Positions 39,021 to 53,393 of a stretch of DNA of 64,000 nucleotides are shown here, in pieces. Below the pieces are notes generated by a model that was given only the letters and a program-made list of their open reading frames with translations, was not told where the DNA came from and ran no database searches. The first letter of the stretch is position 1; every line of letters starts with the position of its first letter. The stretch is from positions 10,974,001-11,038,000 of the forward strand of contig OZ059895.1 of NCBI GenBank assembly GCA_964057225.1. The letters run 5' to 3'. The position numbers and the translations under genes are program-made. Source of the DNA: Auanema rhodensis. Its lineage: Eukaryota > Nematoda > Chromadorea > Rhabditida > Rhabditidae.

Positions 39021-39559
39021 GTTTATAACTGTAATACAGGAATAAGATTGAAGATAATTTGCTGCCTCCGGTTGAGCTATCTAAGTAAATCTACTTGAAA
39101 AGTGAAAACATTTGTTACGGAAGAGATAAAATTGAAAATCAGCTGCATGGCGTACTTTCAACGTGGTATAGTTGAAAGCGAAAATATCTGATATTCAATG
39201 ATTTACATACTTATCCTCTTTATGGTATTTTTCCAATTTCATGTTAGTTATGTAACTTTCCACGTGCCATCTGGTTCCCTCGATGATATCAAAGCTTATG
39301 TGCTCCAAATACAATAAATCAAAAAAGGGTTTCACAGTAGTATAGTGTTTAAACAATGTTTGTTTCGATAGGAAATAGATAGAAACAGTAAAGTTAAGAT
39401 GAAGGTTTATTAACTACTGATTTATGACTGTAATATAGAAATAAGATTGAAGATAATTTGCTGCCTCCGGTTGAGCTATCTAAGTAAATCTACTTGAAAA
39501 GTGAAAACATTTGTTACGGAAGAGATAAAATTGAAAATCAGCTGAATGGCGTACTCTTA

Positions 39560-41130
39560 TCGTGGTATAGTTGTAAGCGAAAATATCTGGTATTCAATGA
39601 TTTACATACTTATCCTCGTTATAGTTTTTTTCCAATTTTATGTTAGTTATGTAATTTTCCACGTTCCATCTGGATCCCTCGATGATATCAAATTTTATGT
39701 GCTCCAAATGCAAAAAACTAAAAAAGGTTTTACAGTTGTTCAGTGTTTAAACAATGTTTGTTTTGATAAGAAATAGATAGAAACAGTAAAGTTGAGAGAA
39801 AAGTTCATTTACTGCTGGTTTATAACTGTAAAATAAAAAAAAGATTGAAGATACTTTGCTGCCTTGGGTTGAGCTATTTAAGGAAAACTACTTGAAAATT
39901 GAAAACATTTGTTACGGAAGAGATAAAATTGAAAATCAGCTGCATGGCGTACTTTTAACGTGGTATAGTTGTAAGCGAAAATATCTGGTATTCAATGATT
40001 TACATACTTATCCTCGTTATAGTTTTTTTTCCAATTTCCTGTTAGTTATGTAATTTTCGACGTTCCATCTGGATCCCTCGATGATAGCAATTCTTATAAG
40101 CTCCAAATACAATAAATTAAAAAAGGTTTCACAGTTGTATAGTGTTTAAACAATGTTTGTTTCGATAGGGAATAGATACAAACAGTAAAGTTAAAACGAA
40201 GGTTCATTAACTACTGGTTTATAACTGTAATATAGAAATAAGATTGAAGATGATTTTCTGCGGGGGTTGCGCTATCTAAGTAAAACTACTTGACAATCGG
40301 AAACATTTTCTACAGAAGAGATAAAATTGAAAAGCAGCTGCATGGCGTACTTTTAACGTGGTATAGTTGTAAGCGAAAATATCTGGTATTCAATGATTTA
40401 CATACTTATCCTCGTTATAGTTTTTTTCCAATTTTATGTTAGTTATGTAATTTTCCACGTTCCATCTGGATCCCTCGATGATATCAAATTTTATGTGCTC
40501 CAAATGCAAAAAATTAAAAAAGGTTTTACAGTTGTTCAGTGTTTAAACAATGTTTGTTTCGATAAGAAATAGATAGAAACAGTAAAGTTGAGAGAAAAGT
40601 TCATTTACTGCTGGTTTATAACTGTAAAATAAAAAAAAGATTGAAGATACTTTGCTGCCTTGGGTTGAGCTATTTAAGGAAAACTACTTGAAAATTGAAA
40701 ACATTTGTTACGGAAGAGATAAAATTGAAAATCAGCTGCATGGCGTACTTTTAACGTGGTATAGTTGTAAGTGAAAATATCTGGTATTCAATGATTTACA
40801 TACTTATCCTCGTTATAGTTTTTTTTCCAATTTCCTGTTAGTTATGTAATTTTCGACGTTCCATCTGGATCCCTCGATGATAGCAATTCTTATAAGCTCC
40901 AAATACAATAAATTAAAAAAGGTTTCACAGTTGTATAGTGTTTAAACAATGTTTGTTTCGATAGGGAATAGATACAAACAGTAAAGTTAAAATGAAGGTT
41001 CATTAACTACTGGTTTATAACTGTAATATAGAAATAAGATTGAAGATAATTTTCTGCCGGGGGTTGCGCTATCTAAGTAAAACTACTTGACAATCGGAAA
41101 CATTTTCTACAGAAGAGATAAAATGGAAAA
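39560..41130 (+). repeat. Tandem dimer duplication, offset ~796 bp
   Basis: The type A monomer at 39843 is repeated at 40639. The monomer at 40242 shares its left part with 41038 ('gggggttgcgc', 'gacaatcgg', 'cattttctacag') and its right part with 39445. The unit is two monomers with both ends inside monomers, giving about two copies. Confidence 0.85.
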
Positions 41131-41435
41131 TCAGCTGCATGGCGTACTTTGAACGTGGTATAGTTGTAAGCGAAAATATCAGATATTCAATGATTTACAT
41201 ACTTATCATCGTTATAGTTTTTTTTCAATTTCATGTTAGTTATGTAATTTTCCACGTTCTATCTGGTGCCCTCGATGATATCAAATCTTATGTGCTCCAA
41301 ATACAATAAATTAAAAAAGGTTTCACAGTTGTATAGTGTTTTAACAATGTTTGTTTCGATAGGAAAAAGATAGAAACAGTAAAGTTGAGATAAAGGTTCA
41401 TTAACTACTGGTTTATAACTGTAATGAAAAAATAA
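41038..41435 (+). repeat. Divergent monomer
   Basis: Carries several private changes: 'aaaatggaaaatc', 'atatcagatattc', 'ttatcatcgttatag' and 'tttttttcaatttc'. It also has the shared rarities 'gggggttgcgc', 'cattttctacag' and 'tatctggtgccc'. Its left part matches 40242 and its 'tatctggtgccc' part matches 43828. It lies in the heterogeneous stretch between homogenised blocks. Confidence 0.8.
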
Positions 41436-43944
41436 GATTAAAGATAATTTGCTGCCTTGGGTTGAGCTATCTAAGTAAATCTACTTGAAAAGTGAAAACA
41501 TTTGTTACGGAAGAGATAAAATTGAAAATCAGCTGCATGGCGTACTTTCAACGTGGTATAGTTGTAAGCGAAAATATCTGATATTCAATGATTTACATAC
41601 TTATCCTCGTTATAGTATTTTTCCAATTTTATGTTAGTTATGTAATTTTCCACATTGCATCTGGTTCCCTCGATGATATCAAATCTTATGTGCTCCAAAT
41701 ACAATAAATTGAAAAAGGTTTCACAGTTGTATAGTGTTTAAACAATGTTTGTTTTGATAGGAAATAGATAGAAACAGTAAAGTTAAAATGAAGGTTCATT
41801 AACTACTGGTTTATAACTGTAATATAGGAATAAGATTGAAGATAATTTTCTGCCTTGGGTTGAGCTACCTAAGTAAAACTACTTGAAAATCGGAAACATT
41901 TGTTACAGAAGAGATAAAATTGAAAATCAGCTGCATGGCGTACTTTCAACGTGGTTTAGTTGTAAGCGAAAATATCTGATATTCAATGATTAAAATACTT
42001 ATCCTCGTTATAGTTTTTTTTCCAATTTCATGTTAGTTATGTAATTTTCCACGTTCCATCTGGTTCCCTCGATGATATCAAATCTTATGTGCTCCAAATA
42101 CAATAAATTAAAAAAGGTTTCACAGTTGTATAATGTTTTAACAATGTTTGTTTCGATAGGAAATAGATAGAAACAGTAAAGTTGAGATAAAGGTTCATTA
42201 ATTACTGGTTTATAACTGTAATGTAGAAATAAGATTAAAGATAATTTGCTGCCTTGGGTTGAGCTATCTAAGTAAAACTACTTAAAAAGTGAAAACATTT
42301 GTTACGTTAGAGATAAAATTGAAAATCAGCTGCATGGCGTACTTTCAACGTGGTATAGTTGAAAGCGAAAATATCTGATATTCAATGATTTACATACTTA
42401 TCCTCGTTATAGTAATTTTCCAATTTCATGTTAGTTATGTAACTTTCCACGTGCCATCTGGTTCCCTCGATGATATCAAAGCTTATGTGCTCCAAATACA
42501 ATAAATCAAAAAAGGGTTTCACAGTTGTATAGTGTTTAAACAATGTTTGTTTTGATAGGAAATAGATAGAAACAGTAAAGTTAAGATGAAGGTTCATTAA
42601 CTACTGGTTTATGACTGTAATATAGGAATAAGATTGAAGATAATTTGCTGCCTCCGGTTGAGCTATCTAAGTAAATCTACTTGAAAAGTGAAAACATTTG
42701 TTACGGAAGAGATAAAATTGAAAATCAGCTGCATGTCGTACTTTCAACGTGGTATAGTTGAAAGCGAAAGTATCTGATTTTCAATGATTTACATACTTAT
42801 CCTCGTTATAGTATTTTTCCAATTTCATGTTAGTTATGTAACTTTCCACGTTTCATCTGGTTCCCTCGATGATATCAAAGCTTATGTGCTCCAAATACAA
42901 TAAATCAAAAAAGGGTTTCACAGTTGTATAGTGTTTAAACAATGTTTGTTTCGATAGGAAGTAGATAGAAACAGTGAAGTTAAGATGAAGGTTCATTAAC
43001 TACTGGTTTATGACTGTAATATAAAAATAAGATTGAAGATAATTTGCTGCCTCCGGTTGAGCTATCTAAGTAAATCTACTTGAAAAGTGAAAACATTTGT
43101 TACGGAAGAGATAAAATTGAAAATCAGCTGCATGGCGTACTTTCAACGTGGTATACTTGTAAGCGAAAATATCTGATATTCAATGATTTACATACTTATC
43201 CTCGTTATAGTTTTTTTCCAATTCCATGTTAGTTATGTAATTTTCCACGTTCCATCTGGATCCCTCGATGATATCAAATTTTATGTGCTCCAAATGCAAA
43301 AAATTAAAAAAGGTTTTACAGTTGTTCAGTGTTCAAACAATGTTTGTTTTGATAAGAAATAGATAGAAACAGTAAAGTTGAGAGAAAGGTTCATTAACTG
43401 CTGGTTTATAACTGTAATATAAAAAAAAGATTGAAGATAATTTGCTGCCTTGGGTTGAGCTATTTAAGGAAAACTACTTGAAAATTGAAAACATTTGTTA
43501 CGGAAGAGATAAAATTGAAAATCAGCTGCATGGCGTACTTATAACGTGGTATAGTTGTAAGCGAAAATATCTGGTATTCAATGATTTACATACTTATCCT
43601 CGTTATAGTTTTTTTTCCAATTTCCTGTTAGTTATGTGATTTTCGACGTTCCATCTGGATCCCTCGATGATAGCAATTCTTATAAGCTCTAAATACAATA
43701 AATTAAAAAAGGTTTCACAGTTGTATAGTGTTTAAACAATGTTTGTTTCGATAGGAAATAGATAAAAACAGTAAAGTTAAAATGAAGGTTCATTAACTAC
43801 TGGTTTATAACTGTAATATAGAAATAAGATTGAAGATAATTTTCTGCCGGGGGTTGCGCTATCTAAGTAAAACTACTTGACAATCGGAAACATTTGTTAC
43901 AGAAGAGATAAAATTGAAAACCAGCTGCATGGCATACTTTGAAC

Positions 43945-45402
43945 GTGATATAGTTGTAAGCGAAAATATCTGGTATTCAATGATTTACATACTTATCCTC
44001 GTTATAGTTTTTTTTCCAATTTCCTGTTAGTTATGTAATTTTCCACGTTCTATCTGGTGCCCTCGATGATATCAAATCTTATGTGCTCCAAATACAATAA
44101 ATTAAAAAAGGTTTCACAGTTGTATAGTGTTTTAACAATGTTTGTTTCGATAGGAAATAGATAGAAACAGTGAAGTTGAGATAAAGGTTCATTAATTACT
44201 GGTTTATAACTGTAATGAAGAAATAAGATTAAAGATAATTTGCTGCCTTGAGTTGAGCTATCTAAGTAAAACTACTTAAAAAGTGAAAACATTTGTTACG
44301 GAAGAGATAAAACTGAAAATCAGCTGCATGGCGTACTTTGAACGTGGTATAGTTGTAAGCAAAAATATCTGATTTTCAATGATTTACATACTTATCCTCG
44401 TTATAGTATTTTTCCAATTTTATGTTAGTTATGTAATTTTCCACGTTGCATCTGGTTCCCTCGATGATATCAAATCTTATGTGCTCCAAATACAATAAAT
44501 TGAAAAAGGTTTCACAGTTGTATAGTGTTTAAACAATGTTTGTTTTGATAGGAAATAGATAGAAACAGTGAAGTTAAAATGAAGGTTCATTAACTACTGG
44601 TTTATAACTGTAATATAGGAATAAGATTGAAGATAATTTTCTGCCTTGGGTTGAGCTACCTAAGTAAATCTACTTGAAAAGTGAAAACATTTGTTACGGA
44701 AGAGATAAAATTGAAAATCAGCTGCATGTCGTACTTTCAACGTGATATAGTTGTAAGCGAAAATATCTGGTATTCAATGATTTACATACTTATCCTCGTT
44801 ATAGTTTTTTTTCCAATTTCCTGTTAGTTATGTAATTTTCCACGTTCTATCTGGTGCCCTCGATGATATCAAATCTTATGTGCTCCAAATACAATAAATT
44901 AAAAAAGGTTTCACAGTTGTATAGTGTTTTAACAATGTTTGTTTCGATAGGAAATAGATAGAAACAGTGAAGTTGAGATAAAGGTTCATTAATTACTGGT
45001 TTATAACTGTAATGAAGAAATAAGATTAAAGATAATTTGCTGCCTTGAGTTGAGCTATCTAAGTAAAACTACTTAAAAAGTGAAAACATTTGTTACGGAA
45101 GAGATAAAACTGAAAATCAGCTGCATGGCGTACTTTGAACGTGGTATAGTTGTAAGCAAAAATATCTGATTTTCAATGATTTACATACTTATCCTCGTTA
45201 TAGTATTTTTCCAATTTTATGTTAGTTATGTAATTTTCCACGTTGCATCTGGTTCCCTCGATGATATCAAATCTTATGTGCTCCAAATACAATAAATTGA
45301 AAAAGGTTTCACAGTTGTATAGTGTTTAAACAATGTTTGTTTTGATAGGAAATAGATAGAAACAGTAAAGTTAAAATGAAGGTTCTTTAACTACTGGTTT
45401 AT
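43945..45402 (+). repeat. Tandem dimer duplication, offset 797 bp
   Basis: From about 43945 to 44605 the sequence is repeated at about 44742 to 45402. Shared private variants include 'aacgtgatatag', 'tatctggtgccc', 'ccttgagttgagc' and 'ctacttaaaaagtg'. The second copy ends with 'ggttctttaac' instead of 'ggttcattaac'. Confidence 0.87.
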
Positions 45403-45820
45403 AACTGTAATATACGAATAAGATTGAAGATAATTTGCTGCCTCCGGTTGAGCTATCTAAGTAAATCTACTTGAAAAGTGAAAACATTTGTTACGGAAGA
45501 GATAAAATTGAAAATCAGCTGCATGGCGTACTTTTAACGTGGTATAGTTGTAAGCGAAAATATCTGGTATTCAATGATTTACATACTTATCCTCGTTATA
45601 GTTTTTTTCCAATTTCATGTTAGTTATGTAAATTTCCACGTTCCATCTGGTTCCCTCGATGATATCAAAGCTTATGTGCTCCAAATACAATAAATCAAAA
45701 AAGGGTTTCACAGTTGTATAGTGTTTAAACAATGTTTGTTTCGATAGGAAATAGATAAAAACAGTAAAGTTAAGATGAAGGTTCATTAACTACTAGTTTA
45801 TGACTGTAATATAGAAATAA
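45385..45820 (+). repeat. Monomer block duplicated 2389 bp downstream
   Basis: The rare pair 'ggttctttaac' and 'atacgaataag' followed by the monomer at 45422 occurs again before and in the monomer at 47811-48209. A copy-specific change is 'aagtgcaaacattt' in the downstream copy. The rare 'ctactagttta' variant follows both. Confidence 0.84.
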
Positions 45821-47412
45821 GATTGAAGATAATTTGCTGCCTCCGGTTGAGCTATCTAAGTAAATCTACTTGAAAAGTGAAAACATTTCTTACGGAAGAG
45901 ATAAAATTGAAAATCAGCTGCATGGCGTACTTTTAACGTGGTATAGTTGTAAGCGAAAATATCTGGTATTCAATGATTTACATACTTATCCTCGTTATAG
46001 TTTTTTTCCAATTTCATGTTAGTTATGTAATTTTCCACGTTCCATCTGGATCCCTCGATGATATCAAATTTTATGTGCTCCAAATGCAAAAAATTAAAAA
46101 AGGTTTTACAGTTGTTCAGTGTTATAACAATGTTTATTTTGATAAGAAATAGATAGAAACAGTAAAGTTGAGAAAGAAGTTCATTTACTGCTGGTTTATA
46201 ACTGTAAAAAAAAAAGATTGAAGATACTTTGCTGCCTTGGGTTGAGCTATTCAAGGAAAACTACTTGAAAATTGAAAACATTTGTTACGGAAGAGATAAA
46301 ATTGAAAATCAGCTGCATGGCGTACTTTTAACGTGGTATAGTTGTAAGCGAAAATATCTGGTATTCAATGATTTACATAATTATCCTCGTTATAGTTTTT
46401 TTTCCAATTTCCTGTTAGTTATGTAATTTTCGACGTTCCATCTGGATCCCTCGATGATAGCAATTCTTATAAGCTCCAAATACAATAAATTAAAAAAGGT
46501 TTCACAGTTGTATAGTGTTTTAACAATGTTTGTTTCGATAGGAAATAGATAGAAACAGTGAAGTTGAGATAAAGGTTCATTAATTACTGGTTTATAACTG
46601 TAATGAAGAAATAAGATTAAAGATAATTTGCTGCCTTGAGTTGAGCTATCTAAGTAAAACTACTTGAAAAGTGAAAACATTGGTTACGGAAGAGATAAAA
46701 TTGAAAATCAGCTGCATGACGTACTGTCAACGTGGTATAGTTGTAAGCGAAAATATCTGGTATTCAATGATTTACATACTTATCCTCTTTATGGTATTTT
46801 TCCAATTTCATGTTAGTTATGTAACTTTTCACGTGCCATCTGGTTCCCTCGATGATATCAAAGCTTATGTGCTCCAAATACAATAAATCAAAAAAGGGTT
46901 TCACAGTAGTATAGTGTTTAAACAATGTTTGTTTCGATAGGAAATAGATAGAAACAGTAAAGTTAAGATGAAGGTTTATTAACTACTGATTTATGACTGT
47001 AATATAGAAATAAGATTGAAGATAATTTGCTGCCTCCGGTTGAACTATCTAAGTAAATCTACTTGAAAAGTGAAAACATTTGTTACGGAAGAGATAAAAT
47101 TGAAAATCAGCTGCATGGCGTACTTATAACGTGGTATAGTTGTAAGCGAAAATATCTGGTATTCAATGATTTACATACTTATCCTCGTTATAGTTTTTTT
47201 CCAATTTCATGTTAGTTATGTAATTTTCCACGTTCCATCTGGATCCCTCGATGATATCAAATTTTATGTGCTCCAAATACAATAAATCAAAAAAGGGTCT
47301 CACAGTTGTATAGTGTTTAAACAATGTTTGTTTCGATAGGAAATAGATAGAAACAGTAAAGTTGAGAGAAAGGTTCATTAACTACTGGTTTATGACTGTA
47401 ATATAGAAAAAA

Positions 47413-47810
47413 GATTGAAGATAATTTGCTGCCTTGGGTTAAGCTATCTAAGTAAAACTACTTGAAAATTGAAAACGTTTGTTACGGAAGAAATAAAATT
47501 GAGAATTAGCTGCATGGCGTTCTTTCAACGTGATATACTTGTAAGCGAAAATATCTGATATTCAATGATTTACATACTTATCCTCGTTATAGTTTTTTTC
47601 CAATTTCATGTTAGTTATGTAATTTTCCACGTTCCATCTGGATCCCTCGATGATATCAAATCTTATGTGCTCCAAATACAATAAACTGAAAAAGGTTTCA
47701 CAGTTGTATAGTGTTTAAACAATGTTTGTTTTGATAGGAAATAAATAGAAACAGTAAAGTTAAAATGAAGGTTCTTTAACTACTGGTTTATAACTGTAAT
47801 ATACGAATAA
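47413..47810 (+). repeat. Divergent monomer lacking CAGCTG
   Basis: Private changes: 'gggttaagctatc', 'aaaacgtttg', 'gaagaaataaaattg', 'gaattagctgc' (loss of the near-universal CAGCTG), 'ggcgttcttt', 'caataaactg' and 'ggaaataaatag'. No close duplicate was found in the window. It probably escaped the last homogenisation rounds. Confidence 0.82.
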
Positions 47811-49005
47811 GATTGAAGATAATTTGCTGCCTCCGGTTGAGCTATCTAAGTAAATCTACTTGAAAAGTGCAAACATTTGTTACGGAAGAGATAAAATTGA
47901 AAATCAGCTGCATGGCGTACTTTTAACGTGGTATAGTTGTAAGCGAAAATATCTGGTATTCAATGATTTACATACTTATCCTCGTTATAGTTTTTTTCCA
48001 ATTTCATGTTAGTTATGTAACTTTCCACGTTCCATCTGGTTCCCTCGATGATATCAAAGCTTATGTGCTCCAAATACAATAAATCAAAAAAGGGTTTCAC
48101 AGTTGTATAGTGTTTAAACAATGTTTGTTTCGATAGGAAATAGATAAAAACAGTAAAGTTAAGATGAAGGTTCATTAACTACTAGTTTATGACTGTAATA
48201 TAAAAATAAGATTGAAGATACTTTGCTGCCTTGGGTTGAGCTATTTAAGGAAAACTACTTGAAAATTGAAAACATTTGTTACGGAAAAGATAAAATTGAA
48301 AATCAGCTGCATGGCGTACTTTTAACGTGGTATAGTTGTGAGCGAAAATATCTGGTATTCAATGATTTACATACTTATCCTCGTTATAGTTTTTTTCCAA
48401 TTTCATGTTAGTTATGTAACTTTCCACGTTCCATCTGGTTCCCTCGATGATATCAAAGCTTATGTGCTCCAAATACAATAAATCAAAAAAGGGTTTCACA
48501 GTTGTATAGTGTTTAAACAATGTTTGTTTCGATAGGAAATAGATAAAAACAGTAAAGTTAAGATGAAGGTTCATTAACTACTAGTTTATGACTGTATTAT
48601 AGAAATAAGATTGAAGATAATTTGCTGCCTCCGGTTGAGCTATCTAAGTAAATCTACTTGAAAAGTGAAAACATTTCTTACGGAAGAGATAAAATTGAAA
48701 ATCAGCTGCATGGCGTACTTTTAACGTGGTATAGTTGTAAGCGAAAATATCTGGTATTCAATGATTTACATACTTATCCTCGTTATAGTTTTTTTCCAAT
48801 TTCATGTTAGTTATGTAATTTTCCACGTTCCATCTGGATCCCTCGATGATATCAAATTTTTTGTGCTCCAAATGCAAAAAATTAAAAAAGGTTTTACAGT
48901 TGTTCAGTGTTATAACAATGTTTGTTTTGATAAGAAATAGATAGAAACAGTAAAGTTGAGAAAAAAGTTCATTTACTGCTGGTTTATAACTGTAAAAAAA
49001 AAAAA

Positions 49006-50202
49006 GATTGAAGATACTTTGCTGCCTTGGGTTGAGCTATTTAAGGAAAACTACTTGAAAATTGAAAACATTTGTTACGGAAAAGATAAAATTGAAAATC
49101 AGCTGCATGGCGTACTTTTAACGTGGTATAGTTGTAAGCGAAAATATCTGGTATTCAATGATTTACATACTTATCCTCGTTATAGTTTTTTTTCCAATTT
49201 CCTGTTAGTTATGTAATTTTCGACGTTCCATCTGGATCCCTCGATGATAGCAATTCTTATAAGCTCCAAATACAATAAATTAAAAAAGGTTTCACAGTTG
49301 TATAGTGTTTAAACAATGTTTGTTTTGATAGGAAATAGATAGAAACAGTAAAGTTAAAATGAAGGTTCATTAACTACTGGTTTATAACTGTAATATAGGA
49401 ACAAGATTGAAGATAATTTGCTGCCTCCGGTTGAGCTATCTAAGTAAATCTACTTGAAAAGTGAAAACATTTGTTACGGAAGAGATAAAATTGAAAATCA
49501 GCTGCATGGCGTACTTTTAACGTGGTATAGTTGTGAGCGAAAATATCTGGTATTCAATGATTTACATACTTATCCTCGTTATAGTTTTTTTTCCAATTTC
49601 CTGTTAGTTATGTAATTTTCGACGTTCCATCTGGATCCCTCGATGATAGCAATTCTTATAAGCTCCAAATACAATAAATTAAAAAAGGTTTCACAGTTGT
49701 ATAGTGTTTAAACAATGTTTGTTTCGATAGGGAATAGATACAAACAGTAAAGTTAAGATGAAGGTTTATTAACTACTGATTTATGACTGTAATATAGAAA
49801 TAAGATTGAAGATAATTTGCTGCCTCCGGTTGAGCTATCTAAGTGAAACTACTTGAAAATTGAAAACATTGGTTACGGAAGAGATAAAATTGAAAATCAG
49901 CTGCATGACGTACTGTCAACGTGGTATAGTTGTAAGCGAAAATATCTGATATTCAATGATTTACATACTTATCCTCGTTATGGTATTTTTCCAATTTCAT
50001 GTTAGTTATGTAACTTTCCACGTGCCATCTGGTTCCCTCGATGATATCAAAGCTTATGTGCTCCAAATACAATAAATCAAAAAAGGGTTTCACAGTAGTA
50101 TAGTGTTTAAACAATGTTTGTTTCGATAGGAAATAGATAGAAACAGTAAAGTTAAGATGAAGGTTTATTAACTACTGATTTATGACTGTAATATAGAAAT
50201 AA
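49006..50202 (+). repeat. Type A-led trimer, unit 1
   Basis: Type A monomer followed by two 'tccggttg' monomers (49405, 49804). The third differs from that of later trimers, with 'cattggttacgg' and 'cgtactgtcaacg'. The trimer rhythm is therefore present while the last position is a different variant. Confidence 0.82.
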
Positions 50203-51399
50203 GATTGAAGATACTTTGCTGCCTTGGGTTGAGCTATTTAAGGAAAACTACTTGAAAATTGAAAACATTTGTTACGGAAAAGATAAAATTGAAAATCAGC
50301 TGCATGGCGTACTTTTAACGTGGTATAGTTGTAAGCGAAAATATCTGGTATTCAATGATTTACATACTTATCCTCGTTATAGTTTTTTTTCCAATTTCCT
50401 GTTAGTTATGTAATTTTCGACGTTCCATCTGGATCCCTCGATGATAGCAATTCTTATAAGCTCCAAATACAATAAATTAAAAAAGGTTTCACAGTTGTAT
50501 AGTGTTTAAACAATGTTTGTTTTGATAGGAAATAGATAGAAACAGTAAAGTTAAAATGAAGGTTCATTAACTACTGGTTTATAACTGTAATATAGGAACA
50601 AGATTGAAGATAATTTGCTGCCTCCGGTTGAGCTATCTAAGTAAATCTACTTGAAAAGTGAAAACATTTGTTACGGAAGAGATAAAATTGAAAATCAGCT
50701 GCATGGCGTACTTTTAACGTGGTATAGTTGTAAGCGAAAATATCTGGTATTCAATGATTTACATACTTATCCTCGTTATAGTTTTTTTTCCAATTTCCTG
50801 TTAGTTATGTAATTTTCGACGTTCCATCTGGATCCCTCGATGATAGCAATTCTTATAAGCTCCAAATACAATAAATTAAAAAAGGTTTCACAGTTGTATA
50901 GTGTTTAAACAATGTTTGTTTCGATAGGGAATAGATACAAACAGTAAAGTTAAAATGAAGGTTCATTAACTACTGGTTTATAACTGTAATATAGGAACAA
51001 GATTGAAGATAATTTGCTGCCTCCGGTTGAGCTATCTAAGTAAATCTACTTGAAAAGTGAAAACATTTGTTACGGAAGAGATAAAATTGAAAATCAGCTG
51101 CATGGCGTACTTTTAACGTGGTATAGTTGTAAGCGAAAATATCTGGTATTCAATGATTTACATACTTATCCTCGTTATAGTTTTTTTCCAATTTCATGTT
51201 AGTTATGTAACTTTCCACGTTCCATCTGGTTCCCTCGATGATATCAAAGCTTATGTGCTCCAAATACAATAAATCAAAAAAGGGTTTCACAGTTGTATAG
51301 TGATTAAACAATGTTTGTTTCGATAGGAAATAGATAGAAACAGTAAAGTTAAGATGAAGGTTTATTAACTACTGATTTATGACTGTAATATAGAAATAA
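50203..51399 (+). repeat. Type A-led trimer, unit 2 (1197 bp)
   Basis: A (50203), B with 'ataggaacaag' boundary (50602), and B (51001) containing 'atagtgattaaac', which breaks the GTTTAAAC palindrome. Near-identical to the next unit. The middle monomer ends 'agggaatagatacaaacag' here but 'aggaaatagatagaaacag' in the next. Confidence 0.88.
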
Positions 51400-52595
51400 G
51401 ATTGAAGATACTTTGCTGCCTTGGGTTGAGCTATTTAAGGAAAACTACTTGAAAATTGAAAACATTTGTTACGGAAAAGATAAAATTGAAAATCAGCTGC
51501 ATGGCGTACTTTTAACGTGGTATAGTTGTAAGCGAAAATATCTGGTATTCAATGATTTACATACTTATCCTCGTTATAGTTTTTTTCCAATTTCATGTTA
51601 GTTATGTAATTTTCGACGTTCCATCTGGATCCCTCGATGATAGCAATTCTTATAAGCTCCAAATACAATAAATTAAAAAAGGTTTCACAGTTGTATAGTG
51701 TTTAAACAATGTTTGTTTTGATAGGAAATAGATAGAAACAGTAAAGTTAAAATGAAGGTTCATTAACTACTGGTTTATAACTGTAATATAGGAACAAGAT
51801 TGAAGATAATTTGCTGCCTCCGGTTGAGCTATCTAAGTAAATCTACTTGAAAAGTGAAAACATTTGTTACGGAAGAGATAAAATTGAAAATCAGCTGCAT
51901 GGCGTACTTTTAACGTGGTATAGTTGTAAGCGAAAATATCTGGTATTCAATGATTTACATACTTATCCTCGTTATAGTTTTTTTTCCAATTTCCTGTTAG
52001 TTATGTAATTTTCGACGTTCCATCTGGATCCCTCGATGATAGCAATTCTTATAAGCTCCAAATACAATAAATTAAAAAAGGTTTCACAGTTGTATAGTGT
52101 TTAAACAATGTTTGTTTTGATAGGAAATAGATAGAAACAGTAAAGTTAAAATGAAGGTTCATTAACTACTGGTTTATAACTGTAATATAGGAACAAGATT
52201 GAAGATAATTTGCTGCCTCCGGTTGAGCTATCTAAGTAAATCTACTTGAAAAGTGAAAACATTTGTTACGGAAGAGATAAAATTGAAAATCAGCTGCATG
52301 GCGTACTTTTAACGTGGTATAGTTGTAAGCGAAAATATCTGGTATTCAATGATTTACATACTTATCCTCGTTATAGTTTTTTTCCAATTTCATGTTAGTT
52401 ATGTAACTTTCCACGTTCCATCTGGTTCCCTCGATGATATCAAAGCTTATGTGCTCCAAATACAATAAATCAAAAAAGGGTTTCACAGTTGTATAGTGAT
52501 TAAACAATGTTTGTTTCGATAGGAAATAGATAGAAACAGTAAAGTTAAGATGAAGGTTTATTAACTACTGATTTATGACTGTAATATAGAAATAA
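51400..52595 (+). repeat. Type A-led trimer, unit 3 (1196 bp)
   Basis: Third unit with the same A-B-B order and the same 'atagtgattaaac' marker in the last monomer. The type A monomer has 'tttcatgttag' where unit 2 has 'tttcctgttag'. That accounts for the one-base length difference through a seven-T instead of eight-T run. Confidence 0.88.
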
Positions 52596-53393
52596 GATTG
52601 AAGATACTTTGCTGCCTTGGGTTGAGCTATTTAAGGAAAACTACTTGAAAATTGAAAACATTTGTTACGGAAAAGATAAAATTGAAAATCAGCTGCATGG
52701 CGTACTTTTAACGTGGTATAGTTGTAAGCGAAAATATCTGGTATTCAATGATTTACATACTTATCCTCGTTATAGTTTTTTTTCCAATTTCCTGTTAGTT
52801 ATGTAATTTTCGACGTTCCATCTGGATCCCTCGATGATAGCAATTCTTATAAGCTCCAAATACAATAAATTAAAAAAGGTTTCACAGTTGTATAGTGTTT
52901 AAACAATGTTTGTTTTGATAGGAAATAGATAGAAACAGTAAAGTTAAAATGAAGGTTCATTAACTACTGGTTTATAACTGTAATATAGGAACAAGATTGA
53001 AGATAATTTGCTGCCTCCGGTTGAGCTATCTAAGTAAATCTACTTGAAAAGTGAAAACATTTGTTACGGAAGAGATAAAATTGAAAATCAGCTGCATGGC
53101 GTACTTTTAACGTGGTATAGTTGTAAGCGAAAATATCTGGTATTCAATGATTTACATACTTATCCTCGTTATAGTTTTTTTTCCAATTTCCTGTTAGTTA
53201 TGTAATTTTCGACGTTCCATCTGGATCCCTCGATGATAGCAATTCTTATAAGCTCCAAATACAATAAATTAAAAAAGGTTTCACAGTAGTATAGTGTTTA
53301 AACAATGTTTGTTTCGATAGGAAATAGATAGAAACAGTAAAGTTAAGATGAAGGTTTATTAACTACTGATTTATGACTGTAATATAGAAATAA
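52596..53393 (+). repeat. Truncated trimer (dimer A-B)
   Basis: Type A (52596) and B (52995), then the next type A at 53394. The third monomer is missing. The right part of the B monomer carries 'cacagtagtatag' and 'gatttatgactg', usually found in the last position. This suggests an exchange that fused monomers two and three. Confidence 0.82.
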
